A stretch of 64,000 nt of DNA from Camarhynchus parvulus (taxonomy: Eukaryota; Chordata; Aves; Passeriformes; Thraupidae): assembly GCF_901933205.1 (NCBI RefSeq), contig NC_044574.1, forward strand, positions 24,276,233 to 24,340,232. Direction: 5' to 3'. Every line of letters starts with the position of its first letter. Positions within the stretch are counted from its first letter, which is position 1. The notes beneath the pieces were generated by a model. It did not search any database and was not told the origin of the DNA. It saw only the letters and a program-made list of their open reading frames with translations. The translations under genes were made by a program, and so were the position numbers. Of the stretch, positions 1 through 13,361 are shown piece by piece.

Positions 1-1961
1 AGGAACATAGTCTGTGACTCATTTAAGGCCAACAGTCCTGAGGTCCAAAGTCTTCAATAAGGGACAAGACCATGACAAGAATCTGGAGCAAAATACTCAC
101 AGGAGTGTTTGAGAAGTTAGAATTAATCTGTGACAAAAAATAATATTTCTGGAAGTGGCAAATGAATGTGGATTTTTTTTCTCATGGAGGCTACATGAGG
201 CGACACTATGACACTACCATGGCTGCTAAGGGAAGTACAGAATGTTAGAGGAGAGGAGAGTGGCAGAAAGTCCTGGTCAACAAAAATAATGTACAGATAT
301 GCAGTGAAAACCAATGTAAGCAATAATAATACCTGATATTTGGGAAGAAATGCAAAGTTGAAATGGATTATGTTACTTTGCAAGAGTGCATATGCCAGCA
401 GAGTGTGCAGAGACAAAGCAGGGACAAAGGAGATAACAACATCAGCAGCTCAGAAGAATTCCCTCTGAACAATGGACACTGCTGCAGAAGATGAATGGAA
501 TATTAGATTGAAATCAAATGGAACTTCTATGAATTTTAAGTTGGACACAGGTAGACAAGCTGGTGTGAAGCCAGAAACACAGATATTCTCATGGACATAA
601 CAGCTGCAGACAGTGGGGAACTGGAAATGTTGGGGCTTACAGTGGGAAATGTATTTCTACCAAGAGAGTGTGTGAACTAAATGTATAATAAATGCTAAAT
701 TAATAAAAAAGGACCCGCAGATGTGCCAAAGATGAGGGGATCTATTTTTGACTTTAAACTCCAATGTAATAAAGAAACTATGGTTATTACAATGAAAAAA
801 AATACTAAATATATTTGATAAGAACTTGAGAGAATCTTTCAGAGGACGGGCAAGGAGGAAAAAACCTCCAGACTAAATCTGAATAAACCCTTTATTCTAC
901 ATCTAACGATTCCAAATCAGGCTTTTCTCTCATCCTAGACCAGAAGGCAAAAGCTCAACTAGTGAAGTTGTTGCTACTGAATCAATGGGTAAATGAAGTG
1001 TCCCTCTAGAGTGAGTGCAATTTCTGGTGATTGCAGGGGAAAAGAGAACTTGTGGTTGTTTATTGGTGTATTAAATAAGGATGTGGGAGCTGAAGTCTGC
1101 TACTCAGAGAGAGAGCTCTGGAAACATGGACCTTGCCCAAGATACTGTGATGTGCCAGGGCTGTCCAGCCTTTGTGAAAAAGTGTTTGCCCTCCCCACAT
1201 TGTGCCTTCCTAAGGAGCTGCTGGCTGTACTAGATCATTACAAGTGACCACAGGTTCAAGTTATGTTCCTGGGGTGAGTTCAGCAAAACCTTCGCCATCC
1301 TACATCCAGGTTTTCCCTTGTCTTGGTTGAGGAATCTGTCTCCATTTTCTCAAGCATTTCATCCTAGCTCTACCTTGTTTATGATACTACCTCTCCTACA
1401 GTACTTATGAGCTGATTTTTTCTCTCTCTGTACACTACTCACTAAGTTACCTAATGAAAAGGTAATTAATGTAAGAATACTTTGAGGCTGTGCTACTCTT
1501 CAAGCTTTGGGAGGCTGTGAGTGCTCCTGGTTCATGCTGCAGTCTGGGTTGCAGACCTCTCCCAACTCCATGGTGCCCTTTGCTTGTCTCAGGACAGAGG
1601 TCTCTGTGGTTCTCCAAAGATTATAGAGAAGTCTCATCTCAGCAGGAATTAGTTTTTCCATCCATGTGTTCACCCCTTCAGGATTGGTGATGGGCTGCAC
1701 TAGCTCTTAGTGACAAATCTGCAAAAATGATTGAGTAACATTAACTGAAAATTCACCCTGGCCCTCAATCAGCATCACAAGGGCCCTGGCTGGCTTTATG
1801 AATGAAATGACAGACTGGTGTGAAAAACAGCAGCAAGTACCAAGCAGTATGCAGATGGCAGTAACAAACACTCAGTTACAGGATGCTGAAGATCCTGCTG
1901 CTTTCTGAATCCAGCATAAGGAAGATGATCTTTTCCTGAAACACAAATGGTGATGAGCATC
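1..1961. other. Non-coding region, no recognisable gene
   Basis: AT-rich intergenic sequence. The open frames are short (below 100 codons), lie on both strands and resemble no protein I know. I see no splice-flanked exon, RNA gene or clear transposon until the CR1 tail at the right edge. Confidence 0.6.
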
Positions 1962-2021
1962 CATTGGAGATGACCTTTAAATGTTCTTTCCAACCCAAGC
2001 TTTTCTATGATTCTATGATCC
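1962..2021 (+). mobile_element. CR1 LINE 3' tail fragment
   Basis: The segment carries the characteristic CR1 3' terminus: a 'gatgacctttaaatg...ttccaaccca' block followed by the repeated octamer-like tail TTCTATGATTCTATGAT. Only the last ~60 bp can be assigned with confidence; sequence to the left is too diverged or unrelated. This is a severely 5'-truncated, non-autonomous copy. Confidence 0.8.
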
Positions 2022-5000
2022 CACCTGTGTGATGCCCAGCTGACTTTGCTTTGGCATGAAAACTTGTCATGTGTTCATATTCCATCAGTCTCACAAATGT
2101 TGTCTTGAGTTTCTCAGAAGTTTTTATCTCATAACCTATAAGAGTGAAAAGTCCTTTAACATTCAATATATTCAGCTTAGTTTAATTAGAAATCAGAAAA
2201 AAATGGGTTTGAGGCAAACTAGAGAGGCAGAGACATTTCAGTGGAATGACCCTAAAGTTGTGACATCTTTGGTAATTGATTACTTCTGGAGAGAGGGAGT
2301 AGCTGAACTGGAAAAGGTAGAGTCACTGAATCCCTGCTCCACCCTTCAGAGAGATGCTACAGTGTAAGCCCTGCTGCAGGCCAAACATGGAGGCCAGAGG
2401 GATCACAGTTTTTATGATACAAGCTCATTTTCCTGCTTTTTGTTAGCATTCAACTGCCAAGCGCTAATGTGCTCAAAAATTCACAATATTTTCCTGTTTT
2501 TCTAAGGAAAAGAATGGGTGTGAAAAGAAATGGTCTGGTACTGACATGAGTTATGGTGAGGTAAAAGACAGCAAGACAGCAAGAAGTGGCTTCAGGGACT
2601 GGAGACTTCCTATGAGAGCCTCCCAGGGAGCTAACTGAGATTTTATGATGCTGGCTGAGAGTCAGAGACAAGCAGGAGTTACTGTGCAGGGATGGAGGAA
2701 GGTGGAAAGAAGCCTCTGGAACCATGATATATGGTGTCCTTTCAAGCTGTTAGATGAGAGAGAACAGGGCTGTTTCACACACAAGGCTGGACTCATAGGG
2801 TAATAGCTTGCTATAGTCAGACTGCAGCACAGGATTATTATGGCTTTGGAAAAGAGCTATTAACTATTGTTAAGGTGATTGATCACTTTTATCATTTAGG
2901 TTATGGAAGGAGTTTCACAATCAGAGCTAATCATGGGGCATTGCAGTGCCCCTGTCTGCCTAAATGCTGAAATCCTGAGATAGATGGTGAGATGATTACA
3001 GAAATTGCAAGACTGACATTTCCATATTGAACATGGACTGGGCAAAAATCATAACATGTGTATTGCTGAGACACCACACATAGGGGAAAACACTTAGGAA
3101 GCTTGCTTGCAGCTGCCTCCAGAGAGGGAAACAAACAAGCCTGCTCACTGCTCTGTTTAACTTCAACACACAGTTTCTACATTTTAAGGTTGTGCTGCTA
3201 TGCAACTCCCATGGTGTCTGGATGTTTGGGTTCTTTGGCCCAGACTTCTGCTATTGCCTGTAAGATTCACTGAGGTTTGATCAGGGAAAGCTCAGAGAAA
3301 GGTTTCCCTGTACCTGTGTTTGAAGTAAGGGGTAATTAAAACCCACCTCACATGCAGAGGAATGGAATCATGTTAAGTGTTGCATGGGCAAAGAGATGCT
3401 TTCAGTTGTCTCCAGAGCAGCAAGACACTTTCCAAAAACACAGACTTTGATCTTACTTTCTCACATGGTGTTGTTATGGCCTTTTAAGAAGGTTTCATCT
3501 GACTATCTGATGCAAAAAGAAAAATCCATGTTAGTTAAAAATCGAACAAGTATTCAGAAAACTAGTTGGATCAGACATTTAAGTTCTAGGCATGGAAATC
3601 TGGTCAGAAACAAAAGAACTAATCCATGATACACTCTTCAGAAACACATGGCTGATCCTACACTAAGATTCGAGATGCCCAGAACATATCAAATTAATTC
3701 ACATCTACACCTTCTCACTAGTGGTGGATAAGAGTAAAAAGTGTAACTGTTGCTCATACACTCAGCATCAGGAAGGTGGCATAAAGGAAGCAGCTCTTTC
3801 TGTTCTTTTTCAAGGCTCACTTTCTCTTCTTGGGAACACCATGAAGATCTGCCTACAAAAATAATGGCTCTCCTCCATAAGCAATGTAATGGTCAGTTCC
3901 CAGTAGGAAGTGCATGTTCAGCTTAACCTTGCAGAATTTTTGTTTTGAATAGTAAACACAATAGAAATAAGAGGCAAGAGACTGCATCAGAGCTGGATAG
4001 AATGGGAAAATACCAATGACACAGGCATGGCAAATCAGGCTTTGATTGATTAGTACAAATAATAAATGGTGCAATTAGAATTCTGCAACTAAGCAATGTA
4101 TTATGGTGTGCAATATTAATAACATGCCAAAATAGCAGTGCATGTATTCACCAGGGTGGTCTCCTGAAATGCTGTTCTCTACAATGACTGACTGCCACAG
4201 GAAGAAAGACATCTCCCAGTGCAGCTAGTCTGCATCACAGACCTCATGCAAAGAAACCTTTACCTGTCACTGCTGTGCTTGTTTAGGCTCTATTAAATAG
4301 AGACCTCTGACAGATCCTACCTCACATCTTTCCTAGTGTTTTTCCATTTTCTTGCTAGGAACACAGCCTGTTCTGTCCCTAAACTCCAATATTTGCAGGA
4401 TGTGTTTTTCTGCATAACAGATCTAGTTCTGCCTTGAAAATGCCACCATCATAATGCATAGATGGGAATGTGAGTAAAAATGTGAGCATTGTGTGGTCTT
4501 CCTGGAGCGGTGGGCTCCACCTTAAGTCCATGTACATGAAGTGTCCCAAAGACATTTATGTGGGTTCTCTTTGTGCTCCTTTGACATGGATGACCACCAA
4601 ACAGAATTTGACCCATCAATTCATTGGTCATAACACATTCATTTTTCACTGATGCAAAAAAAGTCCTGTTCATAAATGTTATACCAGTGGATACAGTGAT
4701 ATGTACATAAGAAGAATTTGGGGTTATTTTCTACGACTAAACATATCTGCCTTGGGAGAAGATAATTTTACAGGGAATGGAGAGTCAGTGTCAGCTGGTG
4801 TGCCCAGATTACAGACTGCTTCCTGAACAGAGAGGAAAGCCAACTCTTAAGTCTGTGAATGTGCATGCTAGCTAGATTAGATTTGTACTGATAGCTTTTG
4901 TTTCCGTTCCCTTCTCTCTTGCCTGGTTTAATATGCAAGGCTATATATGGAGAAAATGTGTCTCTGTGCTGGCATAGCAAAGATAACCTTGAAGAGTATA

Positions 5001-8000
5001 AATGAATGTACGTATTGATGGAGCAATTTGTGTTTTTATTGATTTCTTGCTGTGTCTCGCTGAATTTCTAGTATGTAGCATAGGCTGTAAGTATTTTGTT
5101 ATGAAGAATTTTACAGAATGTATTTTCCCACACCAATTCTTAAGGGATATGGGCAATTTATACATGAAAATATGAAAGAAAGCATACAGTATATATTGAT
5201 TACTATTATTCATTACTATAAGTAGGGTTTAGGGCTGCAGCTAGAGATACTTGAGATCAAAATAGGGTGACATACTTTCTGTATAGGAAGGCTGAGCTTA
5301 TAACATACCAAGATTTTAAACCTAAAATACATAGCTTTTGCCAATGTAGAAAATGTTGAAAGTGAAATGGTCACACAGTGACATATTCCTGAGAAGATAG
5401 GATATTTTTGTACATTGATGATGTCACGATGATTAAAGATGTCAAAATGCAAATAGATGGCTGTTAAAAAAAACCTGGGCTGGCTCACTGTGCTGGGAAC
5501 TGGGTTGTACTGTAGGACTTTTTCCAAGGAAGTGAAGTGGGGCAAGGTGCCACCAAAATGAGGACCTTGCTCGTGAGGCGGGAACCCCTCTAGGCCCTGG
5601 ATCCTGCATGTTTCTGGATCTGTGTTCCTTTCTTGAAACCAGTTATCTTCAGTTATCTGCACAGGAGTCTGTAAATTAGGGGGGATCTAGTCTGCATTGG
5701 TCATACAGTGATTAGCAGCTGAAGACTGCAGATGTCTATAAGTGTATCTTGGTTGGGTTTTCTTCCACTGATCTGTGTTTTGCAATTCCTGCTCCTGCCA
5801 CACACTCTTCCTCCCCTGAGTAGAGAAGCAAAGCAGACAAATGTGTTGAGTACTAGCTCTGTGCAGCCTTGTGGGCTTTGAGAGTGGGGACTGCTAAGGC
5901 AACTCAATTCCAAATTTGAACCATCTCACTTCAGCTCAAGGAGTAGGAACCCTTCTTCCCTGGTGGCTCATGAACAAGTGTGTCCATCCTGCTCTGGAAG
6001 TGAATGATAACAGAGACACCAGGCTGGGAAGAGAGCACCTGCATTTGGTCCACTATTTGCTCTCTGAAAGTACCAGAAGTGGAAGCCCAGGGAACACAAA
6101 TAACATTGCACATGTAGCACGAGTCTTCCTCTTAGATCCTGAAGGACTTTCTAAGCCAGAGGTTGCCTCTGAACCCATGTATAGTAGGCAGCAGTAGCAC
6201 CACTCTCCATGAATGTATCTGATCTCTTCTGAGCTCATTTTTACTTGGCCTTTGTAACATCCTCTGGCATTAAATAGGACAATTTAATTAGACTTTCTTT
6301 TGTAGATCTGGGCCTCTTGGTTGTAAATGAGCTTAGATGGCAATTAAGAAGGCTTTTAACATGGAGAAGGGAAGTCATGAAGCTGTTCAGACAGATTGGA
6401 TGTGTGAGGGTGAGCACTGAAATGTTCAATGCCAAAGGCCTGAGCAACCGAAGGTTATGACTGCCAAAATGGAATAGCAGTAATTTCCCAGTTCTTTCAG
6501 GATTTGCACTTACAAGAAATAGAGAGATTAATTATGTGACAATATGAGAATGTCAGAACAATGATTTATTGCATGATGTACATTATCAATGAAGTTTTGG
6601 GTCATCATGCAGGTAACTGTTATGATGATTGCCTGTAAATGAAGATGGTTTTACCATATTACCTTTCCATTCATCTCCTTCCTAAGGCTTGAACTGAATA
6701 GCCTTCCAAATTTGTGTATATCGTTTGTACCAGGGTTTGTACCGCTGTACTGTGGTAGAATATGTTTCTGTTGATTCTCAGACCTTTGTTTCTTTCTATA
6801 TACTACATTCCTAAGGCAACTACAGAGCCTTATTTTTCAAGAGTGACAATGCAAACCAAGGGCAGCTTTTAATTAATGTATTAATAGAGAAATACACAGA
6901 TTTAACCACAATGACTTAGAGTGGTTTTTAGGCATAGGTGAGTTGTGGAGCTGTAGGTACACCAAGACAGCTCATCAAGGGGATCACAGTGGACAGAACT
7001 GGTGATCCTTATTGTAATCTGGTGAGCAAAACATGCTGGTACATCCTTGCAGGAGGGCAGCAATGCTGCTAACCTCCCCTGAGCAAGAGCCAAGGGGAGT
7101 CCTGCTTAGGTCTGTCACTTCTCTTGTCAGCTTACTTGATTCTTAACATTGTTTTGTTAAAGCAACCTGTTAGGGTCTAAAAACTGCTTATTTCCTTGAC
7201 TCCCTTTCTCCTGGCTTAGTGTCTTGCAGGGGTGACATCAGGGTCTCCGCTTGGTGACAGAGGCTGGGGAGACCCAGGAGCTGGGATCCCTTGCTCTGCC
7301 TCTGGCTGTACCACGGATCCCAGCTCTCTGAGCACTTGGAGCACTTTAGAAAGGCAGATTCCACTTCCCAGCACTCATGTGGAGAGAAACTGGAGAGAGG
7401 TGAATGGGCCCACAGCAAATTCGATTATGTGGAAAAGCCTTATTTTTAGTGCTCTGTTTTGGGAATGAGTGCAGGGGGATACAATATAAGTAAATAAAGG
7501 TAGTATAGAAAGTGATCTTACCCCTAAGGAGTTGCAGCTGGGCCAATTATTAAAAACTAGGAGCAGGCCTGACTTTAACAGGCCACACCTGTAGCCAACA
7601 AGAAGAGTGTTATAAAAGAGCGGATTGGTTGGTTGAGGGGATCTGGAGTCAGTTGGCTGCTGTGAGGATGAGGAAGAGTCAGTACCTAGAGGAGTTGCCT
7701 ACAAGAAACATCAAGGAGGTATGAAACTCTTGCACTAAGGGGACAGCAGTATGAAACCTTTGCAATATAATGACAACAAAAGAGCTCATGGATCTCCATC
7801 CAAAGGAGAGGCAGGCCACCTTTCTGACAGGCCCTCCTGAGGGATGGTCTAAATGCTTCCTCCTCTCTATCCTTGCTGACTCAGCTGGAATGGACTCCAG
7901 AGCCCTCCTCCATTTGCTTAGGGGTTCTGCCTGGCTGAGCTGATGAGCTCAGTTGAGCTAGCATCCAAAGATATCTTCTTTCAGGTGCCTCTGTATGGAG

Positions 8001-9432
8001 GGCTGGAGCCAGCCCTGTCCTGAAGCTCTGAAACCTGGGAACTTTATGATAAACTGCTGCCCTAAATTCAAATCCATCTTGGAGACATCACATCTTCATT
8101 AATACTGCTACTGAAGGGAGCAGAGAGGTGATGCTAAGGAGCTTGGGACAGCAAATTCCCACAGAGTTGACAGTAGGACTGCTGTTTTAATGAGAGCTGT
8201 GCACAGAGTCCTCTTTCTGTGGGAAATTCTAGAGGCAGTTCTGTTCTGTGGAAGACACAGAAAAAAAATCCCATGGAGAAAAATGGCTGAATATTCTGCT
8301 TGGCAAGAATTACATTTATAATTTTATTTTTGATTTAAAATTTCTGAACTAAATAACTTGAGGATGAAATCAAGTTAATCTAGATCTAATGTGTGGGAAC
8401 AGATGTTATAATTTTTGAAAATGTTTTTCTGACTGAAGCAAAATGTTATAGAAAATCTTCCTGCAAGACATTTCAGTATTGAGTTGGGGAATTTTTCTAG
8501 TTGAAACATATTCTGACAGAATGCTTTAAGCACACTCTGTATTTGTTTTGAATGCTCTCTTTAAGGGGTTTTAATGCACTTTTATAATTTCAAAGAAAAT
8601 GAAAAAAGAATAATAAAGGTAAAGCAAACTCTTTCTGGGATTGGGACTGTTTAGCAATAATGGGCAACACAAACTCAGAAAGCATTTTTAAAATGGCCTG
8701 TACGCTCTTACTCTTTCACTCTGAAAAGTAATTGCTTCTGGAAACTACCACCCTCCTTTTATATAATGCTCAGATGTTACAGTGCTTTCATTAATTCATG
8801 CTGGCAACATTGTAAGGCACCCCTCCAGAAGTACATAGGAGGGGGAAATTTCCTGGGAATGTTTCACATCTCATGGACCACTGGTACCATTTGCTTGCAG
8901 CTATAGAAGAGTTTCCTGTTTTCATATGTATCTCTTTAGGAGTAGAGTGGGTTGGTGACAAAAAGGCTCTCAAAATACATCAGTGTTGCCAAGGCAGAAA
9001 TATAAAGCAGCAATTTGAGGATCTTGAGGGCACTATGCAGACTGTTAAACTAATGGAACAGCTGTTGCTGACAGAGGGACAAGGTTTTCAGGGCTTTGGG
9101 AAACTCTTGTTAGGCTTGGTAGATTTGTTGCAGATGTTAGAAATTCAGACACTAACTATTCAGCAACTAAAGTAAATATCTTTTTTTAAAAAACCCTGAA
9201 TATTCGGGGGATGTATTGACCAACAGGATGATTCCAAATGCTGTTTAATGGTCACTCAAAAAGTGATGCTCCCTCCTGCCAGATCACCAGCTCATCCACT
9301 CAGGGCTGTTGGTTACTACTTCTATATCAGAGTCTTTCCTTCTGCTAGGAATTTGCAGCAGTTCCTTGAAAAGGTAGAGCAGAGCCCATTGTTTCTCATT
9401 GTGAGTTTCATGTCCCCCAGAGCATGAAATGC
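2022..9432. other. Non-coding region with one promoter-like patch
   Basis: AT-rich sequence without recognisable exons. The longest frame is the 148-codon one at 5216-5662 (-), which has no similarity I recognise and no flanking splice logic. The only distinctive spot is the TATA-containing patch near 7,611, listed separately. Confidence 0.55.
7550..7740 (+). other. Possible LTR or core-promoter remnant with TATAAAAG
   Basis: A perfect TATAAAAG at 7611-7618 sits downstream of a 'ggccacacctg' block and upstream of a moderately GC-rich segment. The layout resembles the U3/R part of an avian LTR or a small core promoter. I see neither TG...CA termini nor a matching second LTR, so the assignment is weak. 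Confidence 0.25.
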
Positions 9433-9853
9433 TGCTGTGTTTGTAGGGAATGCCCCAACAAAGGCAGGAATGATGCATCTGACTCCGTGTTCTCAGAAGG
9501 CTAATTTATTGCTTTATGATACTATATTGTGTTAAAGAATACTATACTATACTAAAGAATACAGAAAAGATACTTACTGAATGCTAAAAGGATAATAATA
9601 AAAACTCTTGACTCTTTCCAGAGTCCCGACACAGCTTGGCCCCAGTTGGGCCAATGGGTTAAAGCAACTCACACCAGAGTCCAATCAGGCAAACACCTTT
9701 GGGTAAACAATCTCCAAGCACATTCTACGCATAAGCACAACACAGGAGAAGCAAATGAGATAAGAATTGTTTTCCTTTTTCTCTGAGGCCTGTCAGCTTC
9801 CCAGCAAAAAAATCCTGGGCAAAGGAATTTTTTCAGGGAATGTGAATGCCACA
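9433..9853 (-). mobile_element. Solo LTR of an endogenous retrovirus (passerine type)
   Basis: A 421-bp element starting TG and ending CA on either strand. It is flanked by AAATGC (9427-9432) and AAATGT (9854-9859), a 6-bp target-site duplication with one mismatch, as is typical of ERVK-class integration. Read on the minus strand it has the order of an LTR: 5' TGTGGCATTC, an A/T-rich U3, then AATAAA (complement of 9505-9510) about 70 bp before the 3' end. It contains a short ATACT-type satellite around 9,520-9,560. I recognise the sequence as an abundant songbird LTR family. No internal gag/pol sequence flanks it, so it is a solo LTR left by LTR-LTR recombination. Confidence 0.88.
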
Positions 9854-12369
9854 AAATGTAGTCAGAGGGCTTGCTATTGAGCAATCCTCTGTGGCTGGGG
9901 AGGGCAACATGAGAGGTGGGAGGTCTGGGCCAAGAGCCCCATTCAGCTTAAACCAGCGCAGCACGAATGAAGCCACTGGGTGTGAGCTGCTCTGCCTCTG
10001 ACCATGGTACAGAGCAGCCACCATTGGCCAAACTGAGCTGCTGCTTCTCGTGGTGTGGTTTAGGCAGGCTCAGAGACTAGTGGGCGGGAGATCTTTGGGT
10101 TTTAGGGAGAAGAGAGACAGTTTTTGGTGGTTCATTGTTCTTGCAGAGAGGGCCAACGTGTGCCAAGCTGAAGGCTCGTCAGGGCTCCCCCAAGGACTAT
10201 ATTGCACCAGGCTAGCTGGATACTGGGTGGTGTCTTTGGATTTTAGGAGACTCATGGTATTTAAGAACATATATTGTAAAAATGATAGATTTGGATCAGT
10301 TTGGGAAAACAAAGATCTCAAAGCTTCTTTTTGATGATCAGTGTTCCAAGGCAAGTGCAAAATTGAATAAAGTAATGTGAAGAAGTTTGTGACTTGAGTT
10401 CATAGTATCTTCCATAATCTCCCTCTGAGAGTGGTCTGTCTTTTCTTGTCCTGAGGACTTTTCTGTGCTTCTACCTGACAGTGGTAACACAGTACCTGGT
10501 GCTGGGACTTATTTAAAAGTTCTGTGATTTGGAGAGAGACAACCATGACAACAGAACCCACATAAAATTTTCACTTATTTCTACATAGGTTTCTAACAAA
10601 AGATCATTCTGCTGTGAGATAATTGTTTTTTAAGTACCTCCTGGATGCCTGCTGGGTTAGAATCCCATCAGTTTGGATCCATCTTGCACAAATCCATAGA
10701 ATAAGCAGCAGTCTGTTATTTGCAGACTGGGAAGAAAGCGTCTGAAACGCAAGTCTGATTTTTGCTGTAAATGCTTAGTACCCCCCCTACTGAACTTAAA
10801 AGAAATTTCTGGAATCATAGGATTGGGCTTTTTTTTTCCTTTTTTAAATGGTAATAGAGCATTTTTTAAAAATTGCATCCAAATCCAAGTGAAAATGAGT
10901 GGAGATAACTCAGAAAATTAAGAACTGAAAGGCTGTATTTATATTGATTCTGTTTTTTTTTTCTAATAATTATATGGTAACAAAATGCTAAACTAATGGT
11001 ACCAAATACAAAAGAAAGAGGAAAAAAATCAATACTTATTATATTCAGACTCAGAATGGTCAAACAGCTATGACCACTTTTTGACACATTTGCCAATATT
11101 TCCTTCTGGTTTCCTGTTAGCAGCTGTCTGGTGAAACCTGATGAAAAGACACAAAGGGATAAATCCATCCAGGGTATAACTTGAGAGGAATGACTCTGGG
11201 GACAGGTTCAGTCCATTATGGAGTAGGGAATGCCAGCTGATTGGCGTGACTCCAACAATAAAATATTGTATCCAAAGATGGAGAACATACATTTAGCACA
11301 TATTGTTTTTCCCCAAAAATATATGCAGAGTAATGCATATTGTGTTTTCAAGAATATGATTATGTTCAAAAGATCATTTTCTTGGATATGTTTTTTTATT
11401 CTTCTTGCTTTTGGATTTGTAAGTTGAGGGAGACTCCCCTCGGTGGAGGAATTTTTATTTTGTTTGTCTGTTCTGGGAAACCTTTCTTGTTTATGATGAG
11501 AAGGATGGATTCTTTAGGTGTTCAGTTAGCATAAAGTAAAATGTAAAATCTGGCCACCAGAAAGAATCAAGACAATTCCCTCAGGCTTCACCTTGCCTAG
11601 AGAAACAATTTAGAAATTCCAGTAGAAATGTTTGTGACATAGCTAAGATCAAACCTGGAAGACATCCTCTTACTCAAATAGAATCAATTACACTTGCTTA
11701 CAAGTGAACCTCCCAAGTTTTCTGAACTTTAATTATTTTAAAATTGTCTCTCTGGAAGGTCAATGAGCCAGAGTAGGAGCCACTCTATTGCTCTTTTCTT
11801 GCTCTGTGGCTTGTTCAGAGGGGTCCAGGTTATGAGCAAGCCACTGAGAGCACTGAAGTGCTAAAGAGATGAAAAGAAATGCCATGTTCCTTGCTCAAGC
11901 TTGTGCTTTGTTCTAAAAAAAAAAAAAATTAGTCCTTCTAAATTACAGCTATGGGTTTAGAGGGACTGACATACTGAAGCTTGCCAGAACTGAGATGGAA
12001 TTGCCAAGAAGGGAAAGTTTGCTATATGTGGGATGATATGACTTCACACGTTTGCAAGAAACTCTGAGGAATATGAAGTCAGGATGTGTAGACAGACAGT
12101 TGTTTTGATTTTTGGGCATGTTTTAAGGCCCTGCTTTACACAAAACGATGTCCTGTATCCTATACTTCAGAGTGACAGAGAAATAGGAATGTTACAATGG
12201 CCACAATGCCACCACCTTCCTTTTACACAGTTGGTACATCGTGTTACTGATAATGTAGCCAGCTGTCCAAGATTCATTTGTACCAAGGTACTATGTTGTT
12301 TCATGTCTCTGAGAACTGGGAATGTCACAGAAAAATGTCTTTGGCAAGCAGAATCCAGGTTTATTTTAA
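9854..12369. other. Non-coding region
   Basis: No recognisable gene or transposon. A GC-richer stretch at about 9,870-10,260 carries overlapping frames of 94-96 codons on both strands, with no known similarity. It may be an old repeat I cannot name. Short poly-T/poly-A runs occur near 10,830 and 11,917. Confidence 0.5.
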
Positions 12370-12775
12370 ATCCTACTTCTATAACTTCTGTAACCATTAG
12401 CCTTGTCCTATTCCAACAGACCCCGCTGAAAAGTTTGTCCCCATCTTTCTTGTAAGTCCCCTGAAAGGTTGAGATGAAGTCTCCCTGAAGCCTTCTTTTC
12501 TCCATGCTTAACAGCACATTGCCAGGTCAGTCCAGCCTCTCATTCACTGGCATTCCCAGGTCGTTCTCACAGGGCTCCATCCATCCATCCATCCCCCAGA
12601 CTGTGGCCGTACTGGAGGGTGTCCCGACCCAGGCCAGGGGCCTTGCATTTGGCTTTGTTGAACCTCCTGAGGTTCCCATATGCCCCTTGTTGAGCTTGTC
12701 CAGGTCCCTCTGGATGGCATCCCGTGTCTCAGGTGTAACCTGTGAATTGCTGGGGGTGCCCTGACACAGCGCACC
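12370..12775 (-). mobile_element. Degenerate CR1 LINE fragment (ORF2 region)
   Basis: The minus-strand translation contains CR1 ORF2 hallmarks: a SMEKRRLQGDFIS-like block with 'WNRTR' (about 12,400-12,510) and then an 'RDAIQRDLDKL'-like block (about 12,690-12,730). The nucleotide text matches the CR1 phrase 'tccaggtccctctggatggcatcccgt'. The order implies an internal deletion near 12,510. A short CCAT repeat lies at 12,583-12,597. The copy is heavily mutated and non-functional. Confidence 0.8.
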
Positions 12776-13040
12776 CGACTGCCCAGGCAGCGAGCGAACG
12801 GGTGAGCATCTGCCAGGGCATGCTGACCCGGGGGACACGCTGGGACAAACCGGAGTGTGCCGACGAGCAGGGTTAGCTTTAGGACGAGCGGGGTCAGGTG
12901 CAGGAGGCGACGCTGGGCGCGGTGTCGCCGGGCTGGGCCGCCCGGGGCGCGGGCTCCGGCGGCGCCTGCAGAGGGCGCCCCCGGCCCCCTTTTGGAGCCG
13001 CTCCCGCCCCGCGCCGGCCGCGACCCGCGGGGCCCGTGAA
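12776..13040. promoter_or_regulatory. Isolated CpG-rich patch
   Basis: About 265 bp that is extremely G+C rich and dense in CpG (for example around 12,900-13,025). It lies in a background of AT-rich DNA and between repeats: a CR1 fragment to the left, a pyrimidine tract and LTR remnant to the right. Frames of 60-100 codons on both strands are Arg/Gly/Pro/Ala-rich, as composition alone predicts. It could be an orphan CpG island marking an unannotated transcript start, or the GC-rich internal part of an old retroelement. No gene is assigned. Confidence 0.5.
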
Positions 13041-13105
13041 AGACATTAACATAGGCAACAGGCCTTCCAGGGAAAAGCAGCCGCGTGTGTAGAAAAGGGG
13101 GTTTG

Positions 13106-13184
13106 CTTTTTTCTTTTTTTTTCTTTTTATTTTTCTTTTTCTTTTGTTTTTTCCTTTTTTTTTCTTCCTTTTTTTTCCCCCTTC
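13106..13184 (+). repeat. Pyrimidine (T/C) tract
   Basis: About 80 bp of nearly uninterrupted T and C, interrupted by one A and one G. It explains the Lys/Arg-only frame on the opposite strand. It immediately follows the CpG-rich patch. Confidence 0.9.
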
Positions 13185-13209
13185 ATTGCATTCCATTGTT
13201 TTGATAAAT

Positions 13210-13361
13210 TGTGCTGGTTTTGTTTGGCTGGGGTAGAGTGAATTTTCTTCATAGAGGTTCGCGTGGGGATTTTACCCTCCCGATTTCCCTTATCCCACCA
13301 AAGAGAGTGAATGAGTGAGAGGCTGCATGGGATTGAGCTGCCGGTCGGGGTTAAACCACGA
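13210..13361 (+). mobile_element. Internally deleted endogenous retroviral LTR
   Basis: The left end has the avian LTR start TGTGCTGGTTTTG followed by 'ggctggggtagagtgaattttcttcatag'-type sequence. The right end has the LTR terminus 'gccggtcggggttaaaccacga'. The middle of the element, which would hold the TATA region and R, is missing, so both ends survive but the centre is deleted. I recognise the family from avian genomes; a second copy lies at 29,389. No target duplication could be made out. Confidence 0.72.
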